Shown here: piece after piece, positions 1 to 11,413 of the stretch
How the letters are laid out: each line of letters starts with the position of its first letter
How positions within the stretch are numbered: position 1 is the stretch's first letter
Notes under the pieces: model-generated
Told to the model about the DNA's origin: nothing
The model's input: the letters and a program-made list of their open reading frames with translations, nothing else
Database searches by the model: none
Program-made: the position numbers and the translations under genes
From: Gigaspora margarita
Lineage: Eukaryota > Glomeromycota > Glomeromycetes > Diversisporales > Gigasporaceae
Length of the DNA stretch: 64,000 nucleotides
Direction of reading: 5' to 3'
Assembly (NCBI GenBank): GCA_009809945.1
Contig: WTPW01000199.1
Coordinates: forward strand, 490,596-554,595

Positions 1-1763
1 TTATCAATCTTTTGAATGTTATCTAATTTATTAAAAGGAATTCACACGATTACAATTTAGTAATTTGTAGATTAATTTAAAATTCCTTAATACAATCATA
101 ACACTAGTATTTTATTTCCGCTTGCCCATTCTTAAGTCATTTTCCAGGTTGCATGCTGGTACCAAGCCCTAGAAGCATTAATTGGTCACAATTTGCCAGC
201 TATCATTCTAAAATTTCTTTTATAACTAAATTTGCCAATATTTGCTTGCAGTTATGCTTTATATCCTCTAATTGTATAGGGTCTAAAAATAAATGAGTAT
301 ATATGTTTTTTGGATAAAACCAAATTGAGCTCAAATAAAATTCAAGTTACTATATTGAAGGAATCCATTCGATTACATTCACTTCTATGGCTTTAGGTTG
401 AATTTCTTTCAAATTATCGGCATCCTCATTTTCTATTTATTTGTACTGTCTTCTGAGGGGCACATTCTGATACCAAACTCAGCAGAATTATATCAGTTTT
501 GTAGATTATGCAGAAGAAAGTAAAAGGCGCCGCAGTCTATAGTGTTGTCAGGTTTTTAAATCCACCGCTAACAGGATGCACTTACAATGATTATATGTTA
601 CATTAGGCATGTGTTAGTTCGGAACGCCCATGCATACTAATTCGAGACCACTTAAACTATTTTTGAAGGTTTCAGGTTTCAAAATAATGCCCACGAGCTT
701 TATTTCACATTTATACAGTATTTAGAGTTACTCCATATTATCCTCCAACTGCATGCCTATGAATATAATTTGTAAAGTATATAATGTAGTATTAATCAAA
801 AAATCAGATAAATAATTTTCAACTTTAAAAATATCAAAAACGCATAATGATAAGCTTACATGACTACTGTATTATTTCCTAATTCGAAGTACACCGATAT
901 AGAAAATATAGATCTATTTAACCAGACTTGGTTGGCCCAAAACCAAGCCCGGATAATATTTTTGAGCCCAAGCCCAGACAAGCCAGTTATCTCGATTTGT
1001 TGGAAAAATAAAAGAAAAAGCATTCTTTAGTTTAGTAAATTATAAATATAATACTGGGTAGCACTCGACAGAAGCAAATAAAAAACTGATACTCAAAATG
1101 CTTGGTCAAGTCAGATTATAGATTAAATTAACTGCTGTTGCTGTATTTATGCATATATATATATAACCCGATCTATGTTCATTGTTGAATATATTCGGGG
1201 TTTGGTAAAGCTTTTTTCTTTTTTTTTTGGTATTAAGGTGAGGATAAAACTTATTTAGATTCTTAGAATAGAATTTTTTTTAATATTTTATGATTTTATG
1301 TACCACAAATTTACAAAATCTCTGTTTTTCCAAAACCAGATTTTAATTAGTAAATTTCTGTTATACATACTTAGTATTTGTAGATCATTTTGTCCAGATG
1401 ACTCGCGATTTACCAATTAAATAGATTTGGAATTAATGCAAAGTGGATCATAGTCTTTTTTTTTATTATTTGCTTTTTTTTTGTTTACTTTTTCTTCAGA
1501 CAACAGCCTTTATTAAATGACATTGTTAAGGGTTAAAGAGGACCCCTGAATATATGCATAAAATGTTTGTAGTACACTTAGACTAAATTTTTTAAAATGT
1601 TTATTATACTATTATACAAATCTTATTTTTTTAATAACAACTTAACTCAACCTTTAATGTACACTTAATTAATAATATCAAAAAAGATATGTTGTACAGT
1701 TACTTATTGTGCAAGAATAGTTAGTCATAAATAATATATAAATATAATATATATAATATACAA
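1..1763. other. AT-rich intergenic stretch
   Basis: I see no gene here. All frames carry dense stops. A short GC-richer patch near 930-990 (accaagcccgg and agcccaagccc motifs) may be a remnant of a mobile element, but I could not define ends. Confidence 0.4.
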
Positions 1764-1780
1764 AATTTAATAAAACTAGT

Positions 1781-2101
1781 CCTAAGGGGATTCGCACAGA
1801 ATTCAGGACTGGCCTCAACTGACTCATATTTCAGAGGACTGTACTGGTGATACAAGTAGAATTGACAGGTGAAGCATGGACCAGAGGGTTTAAATAGGTA
1901 ACTCTCTAGTTGGGTTACAAGTATGGCAATTAGTGTAGAACCTTCGGGCAGACTACTTAAATTAGACAGCCAAAAGTTGTATGTGTGGCAGTTGTACTTT
2001 CATCAATATAACAAATATCAGGTGCCCTTGGAGGCACCCTTGATCTGGTTGCTTGAATAAATGCCTTTGCCCTATAGCAGTAACTTTGACACAAAAAAAA
2101 A
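1781..2101 (+). mobile_element. SINE copy, short version (321 bp)
   Basis: The segment is flanked by a near-perfect target-site duplication, AATTTAATAAAACTAGT at 1764-1780 and the same with one extra A at 2102-2119. It ends in an A-run. The middle (about 1865-1990, ...gtttaaataggtaac..., ...ggcagactacttaaatta...) matches the body of the longer SINE at 8345-8992. The tRNA-like head of the longer copies is not recognisable here, so this is a variant or 5'-rearranged member. It is non-coding; the minus-strand reading frame across it is accidental. Confidence 0.75.
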
Positions 2102-2699
2102 AATTTAATAAAAACTAGTAAAATAAATAATAGTAACATTATTTATTTATTGTACATAATTTAGTATCAACTTTATATACCTGTTTCTAAATTGATTCTA
2201 GAACAATATCAATATTGTTTGCTTAAGTATTACAATAATTGGTATGTACTGTATTGAGAATATATATGATTTAACTCAATAGTTACTAGGAGATAAGTTT
2301 CTATTTTACTTGAATAAAGGTCTCTTTAGCACTATAATATAATATTGTTGTTTTGCAAAAAAATATCTTTTTGTGGATTACAGCATTGTATAAAATTGAA
2401 TATTACCAATTTCAATTAATTGAAATTTTAAAACATAAATATAATTTATTAATATAATTTTAAACATTTATTATATCTTCATTGTATATTAATTTATTTT
2501 TAATTAAAACTATGTTGTACACTTAATTATAATTTTAAAATTATTATTTAAAGGTATATTGTACACTTAAACTGTTGCTTTAATGTTTGTGTACACTTTA
2601 TAATAAAATTTAAGTGTACACTTATATAAAGTTTAAAGACAAAGGTTATATATATATATATAATATTAGTATTCAGAAGTCCTAGTTAAAGTCAGCTTA

Positions 2700-3350
2700 T
2701 CATTAGAATTTATGCTCAGGATGAACCTACTTCAAACAGTAATGTTGTATTGACATCTAATAGTTTTGATCAAACAATCGTTAAAGAAACATTTGCGCTT
2801 GTAGAATTCTATGCGCCGTGGTGTGGTCTTTAGCACCAGTAAGTACAATTTTTTTTAATTTTGAAAGTTAAGTCAGTATTATTAACATCTTTATAGAAAT
2901 ACGAGCAACTTGCAAATGTATTTGTGCATAGCAAAAACTAAGTGATTATAGCTAACATCAACACAGGTATGGTACTGTAGTAACTTTGTAATATTTAATT
3001 ATTGATAATAATTTAAGCTAAATTATTATTCTTTAAAAAATAAATATTGTGATTTTGACTCATTTTGGAGTTAGTAGTTTCTCTACTTTAAAATAGTATG
3101 ACAAAAATGAATTGAATAATCCCACTGATTACAGTGGTAGTCGTGGCTTAGAAGACTAATTGCTTTCATCAAAGAAAAGAGCAATAAAATTTTTTATTTA
3201 TTTTAAATATACCATATCAAGTACATTTGAAATTTTGATGAATTAGTGTAAAATCTAAAATAAAAAAACTAGTTACTTTTGTTAAAGAACTTACTTCACA
3301 GAAATTCAACAAGATCACTTTGGATCCAGAAAGAAATATATTGGTACGAT
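2700..3350 (+). pseudogene. Protein disulfide isomerase pseudogene (thioredoxin-fold exons)
   Basis: Exon-like pieces of a fungal protein disulfide isomerase lie in order. An exon at about 2740-2838 encodes VLTSNSFDQTIVKETFALV and EFYAPWCG and ends at a canonical donor (CCA|GTAAGT). A second starts at 2897 after ...TTATAG with KYEQLANVFVHSKN, then an in-frame TAA, then VIIANINT followed by a GTATGG donor. A third (about 3100-3180) reads DYSGSRGLED then TAA. A fourth (about 3278-3343) reads FNKITLDPERNILV, the start of a second thioredoxin domain. The WCGHC active site is broken: the bases for HCKN are deleted after WCG, so the second catalytic cysteine is gone. There is no downstream second domain and no ER signal upstream. 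Family known: ER oxidoreductase of disulfide bonds. Here clearly dead, but splice sites are preserved, so it is a genomic duplicate rather than a retrocopy. Confidence 0.8.
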
Positions 3351-3359
3351 AATAATTTG

Positions 3360-4600
3360 GATAGTGTAGATCAACAACTAAATACCTAGTGATTAAGTGT
3401 TATCTCTAAGTAAATAATATTGTTGACTTTTCAACTATGTAACTTTTTTTTTGAGAAAATGGTTCTCTAAGCATATAACTTACATTTTCTTCAAGTAATA
3501 GAGTAGAAGTTATCTTGGTATAGACTGTTAAATTCTTTAGTTCTATGAACTAAAGTTTTCTGAAAAGTTATTATTATCTAAGTGGGCATAAATGGTTTTA
3601 AAAGTTTACATTTTTGAAATAATATAAGATAATAAAACCCTTTAAATAAAAAAAAACATTATTTGATCTAATGATTAATATCACCATCAATTTGTGAAAT
3701 ATCTATGACTTGATCTTTCTAATAATAATGTTGAGGTTTTTTATTACCTTAGATTTTATGGTCAAAACTATAAATAGTTTTTTTTCATCTTTTTAAAGCC
3801 AATAATATTTCTATTACAGTAACAGTTTTTTTTTTATTTACATTTAATATAAGAAACTGTATACCGAAGAATATCTGTTAAGAAATCTTTCAAAGTGCTA
3901 TGCAAATTTTTATATTTTCCAGCAAATATTCATTTTACACTACCACTATGTACAAGTCTGTGAATAGCTGGCTTTGTAATACCTTTAATATTCTTGCGTA
4001 AAAGTTTCTATTATAAAAAAATTATTCATTTAATTATCCTATTATAATAAGTGTTTTTAGATCAATGTAGTTGGTGAATCAGTTGTTTGATTAAACAATT
4101 ACAAACTTGAAAACAGATTGTCCTATACATTGTGTCACAAATCCATGTTATAACCATGCAATTCTTCGACATTGCATAAGGTAAAATCTTTGAAAGAAAG
4201 TGAGTTATATGCTATTGCTGAATGGTTTGAACATTTTTATAGACTTGGTATTTGTTAAAAATATAAGTTGTATGAGTTAGTAAAAGCTAAACTGGGCCCT
4301 TGGGGGAATAGATGTCATGAACTTGATTAGATCTATAAATATTACAGGGGTTAGGACATTCAAACTTTGCATGAAGATTTTTAGCAATCTAGAAAAAATT
4401 AAGAGTTAGGTTTTTCATAGTTCTATAAAGAAAAGCTTTGGGTATAGTTTTGACTTAAAAGCTATAGAAGTTTTGTTTCACAAAATTGGTGTTGTTATAG
4501 ATGAAACCTTTTATGATGTGGAATTTTAATATAAAAATTGAGTGATTGACATTTGATTTACCATATGAATTATATTTGGAACCCCTGTAAATGACATGTC
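3360..4600. other. Intergenic; possible decayed coding remnant
   Basis: This is AT-rich DNA. Around 4070-4330 a plus-strand frame gives stretches such as ESELYAIAEWFEHFYRLGI and LYELVKAKLGPWGNRCHELD separated by stops and a frame change. Its composition is protein-like but I do not recognise the family. Nothing else is supported. Confidence 0.25.
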
Positions 4601-4610
4601 CCTTGACTGT

Positions 4611-4792
4611 TAGTAAAATTTTTTAATTTTTAAATTAAAATATCTTAACAACTATTTAATCAAATTTGCTAAAATTTTTTATTCTAATCTTAAAATTTAT
4701 AAAATTAAAATTAAAAACATTTATTAAATTTATTAAAATAATTATTAAGTTATTTAAGCTTAAAGTCAAGAAAACTTTACTTGGAAAAATTT
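4611..4792 (-). repeat. Relative of the 239-bp MITE at 21.4 kb
   Basis: The interior (AGTAAAATTTTTTAATTTTT through TTTAAGCTTAAAGTCAAGAA) matches the reverse complement of the inverted-repeat element at 21441-21679. The outermost terminal repeats have diverged. It has no coding capacity; the small lysine-rich reading frame over it is a composition artefact. Confidence 0.6.
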
Positions 4793-5279
4793 GTAAATAC
4801 AGTAAAATCTTCAATTTGCAAATTATTATTATATTTGTTGGTTATTGTTTAACTAAAAGAAACTAACTCATCAATTAAATTGGTGCAGAATAAGAGGTTA
4901 AATATCAATTAAATACAATTATCCTCCCATATAATTACCTTTATATATTCACAAACTCTATATAATTATGCCAAAATATAAAACTATTTATTTATATATT
5001 AAAAATACTCCATATAGTCACATTATATTATAATTACTATTACATTTTTTAGAATTTGTTGACCAATTTTAATAATAAAATACAATAATTAAATCAATTT
5101 TATGCAATAAATAAAAATTGTTCAGAAAGATAAATTACACCTATACTAAAATTTTCATACAAATCAGATAACTTTTATTAGTATTATTATTTATTTTACT
5201 TAAAGCTAAAAAAACTTAAAATTTTTTTTAAAATATAAAATAAAAAGCATATTAATGAAATAATAACTGATTTATATAA

Positions 5280-5530
5280 TAATTTTATAATTGGTATATT
5301 TTGTTCTCCTGATCAACTTTTATTATTGTATAAAAATTAGTTTACTTTGTATTATTTTGACTTATAAATATAGCAATAATAAATGATTATATATAACAAT
5401 TTTTTTAAATTTTTTTAAACTATTTTTATATATAATCATTGATTGTTGCTATATATAAAAGTCAAAATAAACAAAGTAAATCGATGCTATGCAATATAAA
5501 AATTGTTCAGAAGAACAAAATATACATACT
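5280..5530. repeat. Foldback (palindromic) repeat
   Basis: The left arm (about 5300-5395, ...ttgtataaaaattagtttacttt...) is repeated inverted in the right arm (about 5440-5530, ...aaagtaaatcgatgctatgcaatataaaaattg...), with a loop rich in A/T. A related palindrome lies at 6230-6700. Confidence 0.55.
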
Positions 5531-5639
5531 ATAAAATTTTTATATAAATAAGATTTTTTTTTAACTTGCACTAGTTGCTTATATGTGCTTAATATTTTAT
5601 TAATTATGAATTAACAAATGTACATATTAAACTATTTTT

Positions 5640-6085
5640 ATATAGCACTATATCTTGCTAGCCCTATTTTAGACTGCCCATATGCCCAGTGAGCACTAAG
5701 AATTTATTCTCCTATCACTGCCTTCAATCAGCTGGAATACTCCTTACTGCCAGGTCGGATGTTGGTACAATCAGACAACACCTCAGAATGTTTGCACCAT
5801 GAGTTCATATAGTATCTTCTTAGACTTAGGCCTCATATTACATCTCATGACTTTAGTTAATCCAAATCAGGTGCTAACTTGTTTCATTTCACTGCTACAG
5901 ATTTGATAATGGCAACTGCCCAATTAAGTCTGTCCATAGACATCCTGGGTTCCTGTCTTCCCACGGTGTTTCAGTTTTCTAACTAGCTGGTTTTTCTATT
6001 TTGTCTCTAGGGGGATTTAAATTACAACCTTCGATTTGCAACCTGGAAGTATAACTGCTATGCTATTAGCATACAGGTCTATATA
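5640..6085 (-). mobile_element. tRNA-derived SINE copy (minus strand)
   Basis: Reading the minus strand from 6085, there is a tRNA-like head containing GCTAATAGCATAGCAG (box A-like TAGCATAGCAG) and the segment GCAAATCGAAGG, followed by CCCCCTAGAGAC. The body (gaaaactgaaacaccgtggg..., ...tgcccaattaagtctg on the plus strand) matches the SINE at 61933-62464. It has decayed relative to that copy. No protein is encoded. Confidence 0.7.
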
Positions 6086-6229
6086 AATTAGTTAACTTTT
6101 TATTAGTATTGTTTTTTATTTTACTTATCTACAAATATAGTTAAAAAATTTGTAATTATTTTGTAAAATCATAAATAAAAAACATATTAATGAAAAATTT
6201 AATCGATTTATATAAAAATTTTAAAATAG

Positions 6230-6700
6230 ATGTATTTTATTCTCTTAAACAACTTTTTATATTGCATAAAAATCAATTTGCTTAGTTTAATTTGATTTTT
6301 ATATATAGTACTAATCAATGATCATATATTAAAATTTTTTATAATAAATTTTAAAAATCTTTATATATAATTATTGTTGTAGCTGATACTAAAAACAGCT
6401 GATGCTGAAATTTGAGATCACAATTTGAAAATATGTGCCCTGCTAAAATCTACTTATACTCTTTAATAATCAATTCTAACCCTAAATTCTAACCCAACTC
6501 TAAAAAAAATTAACAAAATTACCCCAAAAAATTTTTAAAAATTTGTATCAAAATAGGTTGAAATTTCAATATCAGCCATTTTCAGTATCAGTTGCAATAA
6601 TTATTGATATTGCTTTATATAAAAGTCAAAATAATACTAAGCAATTGATTTATATATACAATAAAAAAGTTGTTCAAAAGAACAAAATATATTTTTACTA
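6230..6700. repeat. Foldback repeat split by a MITE
   Basis: The left arm (about 6230-6370, ...ttctcttaaacaactttttatattgcataaaaatcaa...) and right arm (about 6595-6700, ...aattgatttatatatacaataaaaaagttgttcaaaagaac...) are inverted copies of one another. They are separated by the element at 6371-6600. Confidence 0.5.
6371..6600. mobile_element. Small TIR element (MITE), about 230 bp
   Basis: The left end (ttgtagctgatactaaaaac, then agctgatgctgaaattt) and the reverse complement of the right end (ttgcaactgatactgaaaat, then ggctgatattgaaattt) form imperfect terminal inverted repeats of about 35 bp. It sits at the centre of a foldback repeat. A related motif (aatcagcatcagcc) appears near 23560. 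It is non-coding. Confidence 0.6.
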
Positions 6701-8344
6701 TAAGATTATATTCATTAGTTGATATTTGTCTAATTTTTTTGTGTATTAAAATTTTAAATTCATGTTGCATATTATGTTTTGTATGTAAAAATTTTAATTC
6801 TTGTTGCACATTATTTTTCTGTAGGGTTACTAATTTCTTTCAAGTTACTATTGGTTGAATGCAAATTTTATATTTTATTGGTAAATCACTAATTAGGAAC
6901 TAATACTATAAATTATTGTATAATCGCATAATAATTATTACTTTACTTTTTAATATTAATATTTGGTAATTCATTTTTTTTAATCTTTGGCAAATCTCAC
7001 TATTGCTTTATTTGTATAGATATATGTATACTAGAAGTCATACATCAGCAAATTTATAGTACTAAAATCTTTCAAAAGATCTTGCGAACATGCGAAATCT
7101 TTTGAATGATTTTGCATATCACAATATATTTCAAAATATTTCGTAATATATTTTGAAATATTTTAGTTTTCGAAATATTTCGAAAATAGTTTCAAAATAT
7201 TTCAAAGTGGATTTGAAATATTTTTTGAAATATTTTAGTTTGAAATAATTCAAAATAATTCAAAATATTTTAGACCTAGGAAACCAGGCTGGATCAGTCA
7301 ATCTGTAACCTAGGTCATACCAAGGGTGCATTTGACTATGTTTTCGAACTACATCAATATGTATTGAAATTAATCTACAAATTTTGTATTACATGATCAG
7401 ATTAGATCTTTGTTTATAAATTAGATCTTTTACATTGTTCTTTTCATTTCTTTTGTTTTCATTTTGTTTTTTTTTTGGGTTTCGTTTTGTTTTTTTTAAT
7501 TTTTTTTACATTTTACAAAAAAGAATAAGCGCCAATCTTCACAAGTTTTCAAAAGATTTCACAGTTTTCAAAAGGTTTCACTATTTATTTTTTTTTGATA
7601 TTTTTTGTTTTTTTTTGTTTTTGTTTTGTTTTTTTTTAATTAACTTATTTTATTTCGTCACTTTGTGAGAAAACTCTTACTTCCTTGGCATTTTACAAGA
7701 GAACAACCTGAAGTTTTTTGCTATTTTGCAAACATTGATCTGGCTTTTGGCAACTTTGAAATTTGTAAGAACACAAACTCTCGCTTTAGAGAAATAGAGA
7801 TTCAGGTTTTCTTTATGTTTTTTATTCAGAACACAAACACTTTTGAGAAATAGTTTTTTTTTATTTTTTTACTTCTCTGCTATTTTTAGGAAAAAAAGTG
7901 CAAGTTATCGCAAGTTTTCAGTACTTTTGGTTGTCGTTTGGTAGTGCCTTTGGTCATCTACTTATGTGTACTTATGTTTTAGTTTGGTGGTGTTTTGGGT
8001 CATAGTCTGGTGGTCTTTTTGGTCATCGTTTGGTGGTGTCTTTGGTTGTATCTTTGGTTGTCATTTGGTAGTGCTTTCATTCGTGTCTTTGGTCATCGTT
8101 TGGTAGTGCCTGCAAGTTTTCAAAAATTTTCAAGCAAAACAAAGAAATAGCTGAAGCAAATACGATAATTAAAACAAAGAAGCGAAATAATAGCTAACTG
8201 AAGGTGAGCAAAAATAATGGTTCTGGACTAGTTTTTTTATAGAATTCTTTATTTTTTCAGTTTTATTTTTTTTTGGCTTCATATTTTTTTGTTATTTTTT
8301 TTTGTAAAGAATGTAAAATAATATATACCAGTAATAAAATATAT

Positions 8345-8992
8345 GTCCTCCGGGTCAATAGCATAGCAGTTATGCTCCGAGAAAGCAAATCGGAAGGTTG
8401 CTAGTTCAATTTTTAGCAGCGGCGAAATCATAATTCTATGTTTGCGGGTCCTACCATATCAGAAAAAATAGTGTAGATCAGAGAGTTTAAATAGGCAACA
8501 CCTGTAGCGGGTTGCAGGTATTGCAGCTAGTGTGGAACCTGCGGGCGGACTACTCAAATTAGGCACCAAAAGTGCACGTGTGGCTAGCTGTACCCTTGTC
8601 TATGCAACGTCAATTGACAGCCCTCAGTGGAGTGGCGCTGCAAGTAGTCGGGATCAAAGCCTCTGGGGTCGTCCTTGGGTTAGAACCACGATTTGAATAA
8701 CCAAGGTCACGTGATGTATTGAGAGGTTGAAGTCTGAAAGAACACTTCAAGAACACTTGGCGACATTTCCGAACTGCAATTCGTACCAAGAAATAGCTGA
8801 TGGTTCAATGTCCGGAGGGATTTGTTGGGAGAAAAAAGGTTCAGTGAGACAACTCTACTTGGCGCTCAATTTAGTAGCCAGGTTGACGCCTACCTAAAGA
8901 CTTTAAAGGATTATTTGTATACTTGTATACAAATTTAAGAATTAATAAAGGTAGCGCAAGGTTGTTAATATCAAAAAAAAAATAAGAAAAAA
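8345..8992 (+). mobile_element. tRNA-derived SINE, full-length copy
   Basis: It is flanked by the direct repeat AATAAAATATAT (8333-8344 and 8993-9004). The 5' head contains TAGCATAGCAGTTATGC (box A-like TAGCATAGCAG) and a degenerate box B (TAGTTCAATTTT). A unique body of about 500 bp follows, then a 3' A-rich tail (atcaaaaaaaaaataag). It is inserted in copy A of the 1.9-kb element, so it is younger than that copy. Presumed pol III transcribed, with mobilisation by a LINE; the partner LINE is not proven. Confidence 0.8.
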
Positions 8993-9079
8993 AATAAAAT
9001 ATATAATATTGAATAAAAATATATATTTAATTTAAAATATAATATATTAATAATAATAAATAAAAAATATAAAATTTTA

Positions 9080-9412
9080 GGATAAGTTTAATGCTCGCCA
9101 GTGGTGAATTTCACCAATCCAATTAGAATTAAAGATCAGGTATAACATGCAAAACAATTTTGTGTAACAAAAATAAGAATTTTTTAAAAAATCGCTTCTA
9201 ACTAAAAATTTTGTCTATGAAACTACTTTTTTTTATGCAAAAAAAAAGTTCTTGTAAAATTTTGATATAAACTATATCACCTGCCCTATCCCCATTCTTG
9301 CCCTTACCCTAATATTAAAGAGATTTAATTTTTATTTGGTTTGCTACATATAATTATATATAAATAGATAATCATTAGTGAATTTCACCACTGGTGAATG
9401 CTAAATTAATTC
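9080..9412. mobile_element. MITE with 9-bp target duplication (Mutator-like)
   Basis: It has terminal inverted repeats of about 35 bp: the left end GGATAAGTTTAATGCTCGCC continues into AGTGGTGAATTTCACC, and the right end is its imperfect reverse complement ending GAATGCTAAATTAATTC. It is flanked by AAAATTTTA at 9071-9079 and 9413-9421. A 9-bp duplication is typical of Mutator-like elements. The interior (ctgtct..gaaac, aaaattttg.tataaac, ccctaccctaat) is shared with the elements at 40375-40700 and, reversed, 30205-30440. Confidence 0.7.
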
Positions 9413-9989
9413 AAAATTTTATATTAAATTGCGAAACCTTCGAAATCGTGCAAAAATGATCAAAAATTTGATATGTGAATATGTATATCATTTATTTATT
9501 TTTTTAAAAATTTTAAAATATAGTGAAATATTGCGAAATAATGCAAAATAATCTGATAATATATGAAATATTGTGAAATAATGCGAAATAATCCAATAAT
9601 ATGTGAAATATTATCTCCTGTGACCCATGAGGGGAGTAATTAGATAGGGTTGCATTTTTTTTATTTGCACTATTTCGCACTATTTTGCAATATATTTTGA
9701 AATATTTCGCAAATATTTCGAAATATTTTACAATATATTTCGAAATCTTTCAAAAGATTGTGATTCTTTTGAAAGATTTAGCGTCAATCACAATTCTTTC
9801 GAAAGATTTCAGCATGCAATTTCTTTCAAAAGATTTCGTATATTTATTTTGCTAATGTACAATATTAAACTTTTACTAAATTACAAGCCTAACTTTATTT
9901 GGTTACTTTTAACAGCACCTAAATGCAACCCATCATATCAACCCCAGAAAGGTCAAACACCAAGGTACCCCTTACAAAGTTACTATCCA

Positions 9990-10165
9990 ACCCAGAATTT
10001 TACCAAGTTAGCTCAGTGGCACAATAAGTTCATATAGTATTACATAGTTCAGACTTAGGCCTTATATTACATCTCATGCTTCAGTTATTCCAAATTAGGG
10101 CCCTAGTATGATTTTCTTCACAGCCACAAATCTCAAAATAATAGCTGCCTTATTGGCAAATTTTA
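9990..10165 (-). repeat. SINE fragment (minus strand)
   Basis: The stretch around 10028-10150 (agttcatatagtatt..., gacttaggcc.tatattacatctcatg) matches the same part of the SINE at 5640-6085. The tRNA-like head is missing. Confidence 0.55.
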
Positions 10166-10319
10166 TATATAGATATATATTAATTACTACCCAGTAAGAT
10201 ATATATCAATAATTAACACCCCTGCTGATTATTATCGATAGTGATAGTAATCGATATATATCTGGTATATCAATATATATCTAATATGATATCAATTCTG
10301 CAATTAATAATTATTATAT

Positions 10320-10429
10320 TTATATAATAATGCTTTTTGCAAATTTTTAAATATTTTACAGGTTTTCACAAGGTTTCGCAATTTATTATAAAATTTTATT
10401 TTTTTTATTTATTATTTTTTTATTTTTTT
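10320..10429 (-). repeat. Fragment of the 1.9-kb element, reverse orientation
   Basis: The sequence tgcaaatttttaaatattttacagg followed by ttttcacaaggtttcgcaat matches the reverse complement of the right third of copies B and C. It abuts the poly(T) that marks the 3' end of the LINE. The sequence gtttcgcaatttattataaaa here recurs at 18365-18388 beyond the LINE, suggesting the LINE split one older copy. Confidence 0.5.
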
Positions 10430-10665
10430 TTTTGATGATCATGTTGTACTTTATTTAAAAGAATATAACTATATATGCAAATGCTAGTCTAATTCTGATG
10501 CAAGGCATCTTACAATTAAAGTACGGCTCACCCAGTCACCATAGGCACCTATGTGCGACCTGCCAAAGTAGAATTCATCTCTCTAACTAATATAGGTGCA
10601 ATTATCTAATTAGTCATATCACCGACATGGTTTTACAGCCAGTCATGATCAAATTAGCTGGGGTT

Positions 10666-11330
10666 CTACCAACCCCTTATACCAGTAGTTATACATTTTT
10701 CGATTTCCTTTATAACTATTTCTCTACATTCCTCCCATACTTTTTTAACTTTCAAAATTTCTATTTTATGATCCCTTCTTTTCTTGTCCGTGGATATTGA
10801 TATCTCTAGATGGTTCTCTTCTTCAGTCATCCTTCTCTTTCTTTTTTTGTCAATTTCACTAGAGCCTTTACCTGAGCCTCTCGTAGCATCTTGGTTTGTT
10901 TTTGTTGGTATGCAGATGGCTTTTTCCCATTCAATTATCTTTTCACATCTGTTCTTCCATATGGTCTCCTGGAACAAATCCATCTATTTTTCTAGCCAGG
11001 AGGCTAAAATTGAGTTGATTGTTTTTTGCCTGATCAGGAAACATTCCAGGGCTAATCATACGGTGAGTGGGATTATGCCTCTAGCTATCTTCTCTCTTCT
11101 CTTATACTCGTGAGTACAGTTGGATAATAATATAGAGGTTAATTGTTCAGCACAAATTTCAGATTTCTCTTCTAAGTCTAGTAAGGACCATATTTTTTTG
11201 ATAATATTTTTTTCTTTTACTTTCCATATCTCATCATCACATTTACAACAGGTTAAGTGTTTGAAAGATTCTTCTTCCATATTACATCTAGAGCATATGG
11301 AAACCTCGTATAGGGTGCAGAGATCTCTTT
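10666..11330 (-). pseudogene. LINE C-terminal zinc motif and basic tail
   Basis: A Cys/His cluster (ICSRC..., then KHLTCCKC) at about 11250-11310 is followed by an alpha-helical tail. The final frame (10666-10983) contains WKNRCEKIIEWEKA, matching WRIRCEKVNEWEKD in the LINE at the window end, and ends in a lysine/glutamate-rich stretch. Its position after RNase H matches the other copy. In this family the zinc motif is presumed to bind nucleic acid (inference). A frame change separates 11056-11280 from 10666-10983. Confidence 0.7.
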
Positions 11331-11413
11331 TTCGCTTTTGTAAAGTCAGAAGAAGGTGATTTATGGCTTTAAATCTAAAGGACCATTTTTTATTGTCTTT
11401 TAGGCAGAAGGCT

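Larger units (their letters stand above)
7043..9857. mobile_element. Copy A of a 1.9-kb non-autonomous TIR element (enlarged by two insertions)
   Basis: The element begins CATCAGCAAATTTATAG and ends ATTTATTTTGCTAATG, imperfect inverted repeats of each other. TA lies on both sides (7041-7042 and 9858-9859), as in Tc1/mariner-type target duplication. The interior is very AT-rich and non-coding, with repeated subterminal motifs such as GAAATCTTTTGAAAG / CTTTCAAAAGATTTCG and repeated ggcactttgcaagaac units. Its length of 2815 bp exceeds copies B and C because a SINE (8345-8992) and a 9-bp-TSD MITE (9080-9412) are inserted. The two short open frames at 7435-7853 are T-rich artefacts. Confidence 0.75.

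Noticed and set aside
7435-7853. Two Phe-rich plus-strand frames
   Set aside because: They fall inside the non-coding 1.9-kb element and reflect T-runs; copies B and C do not keep the frames.
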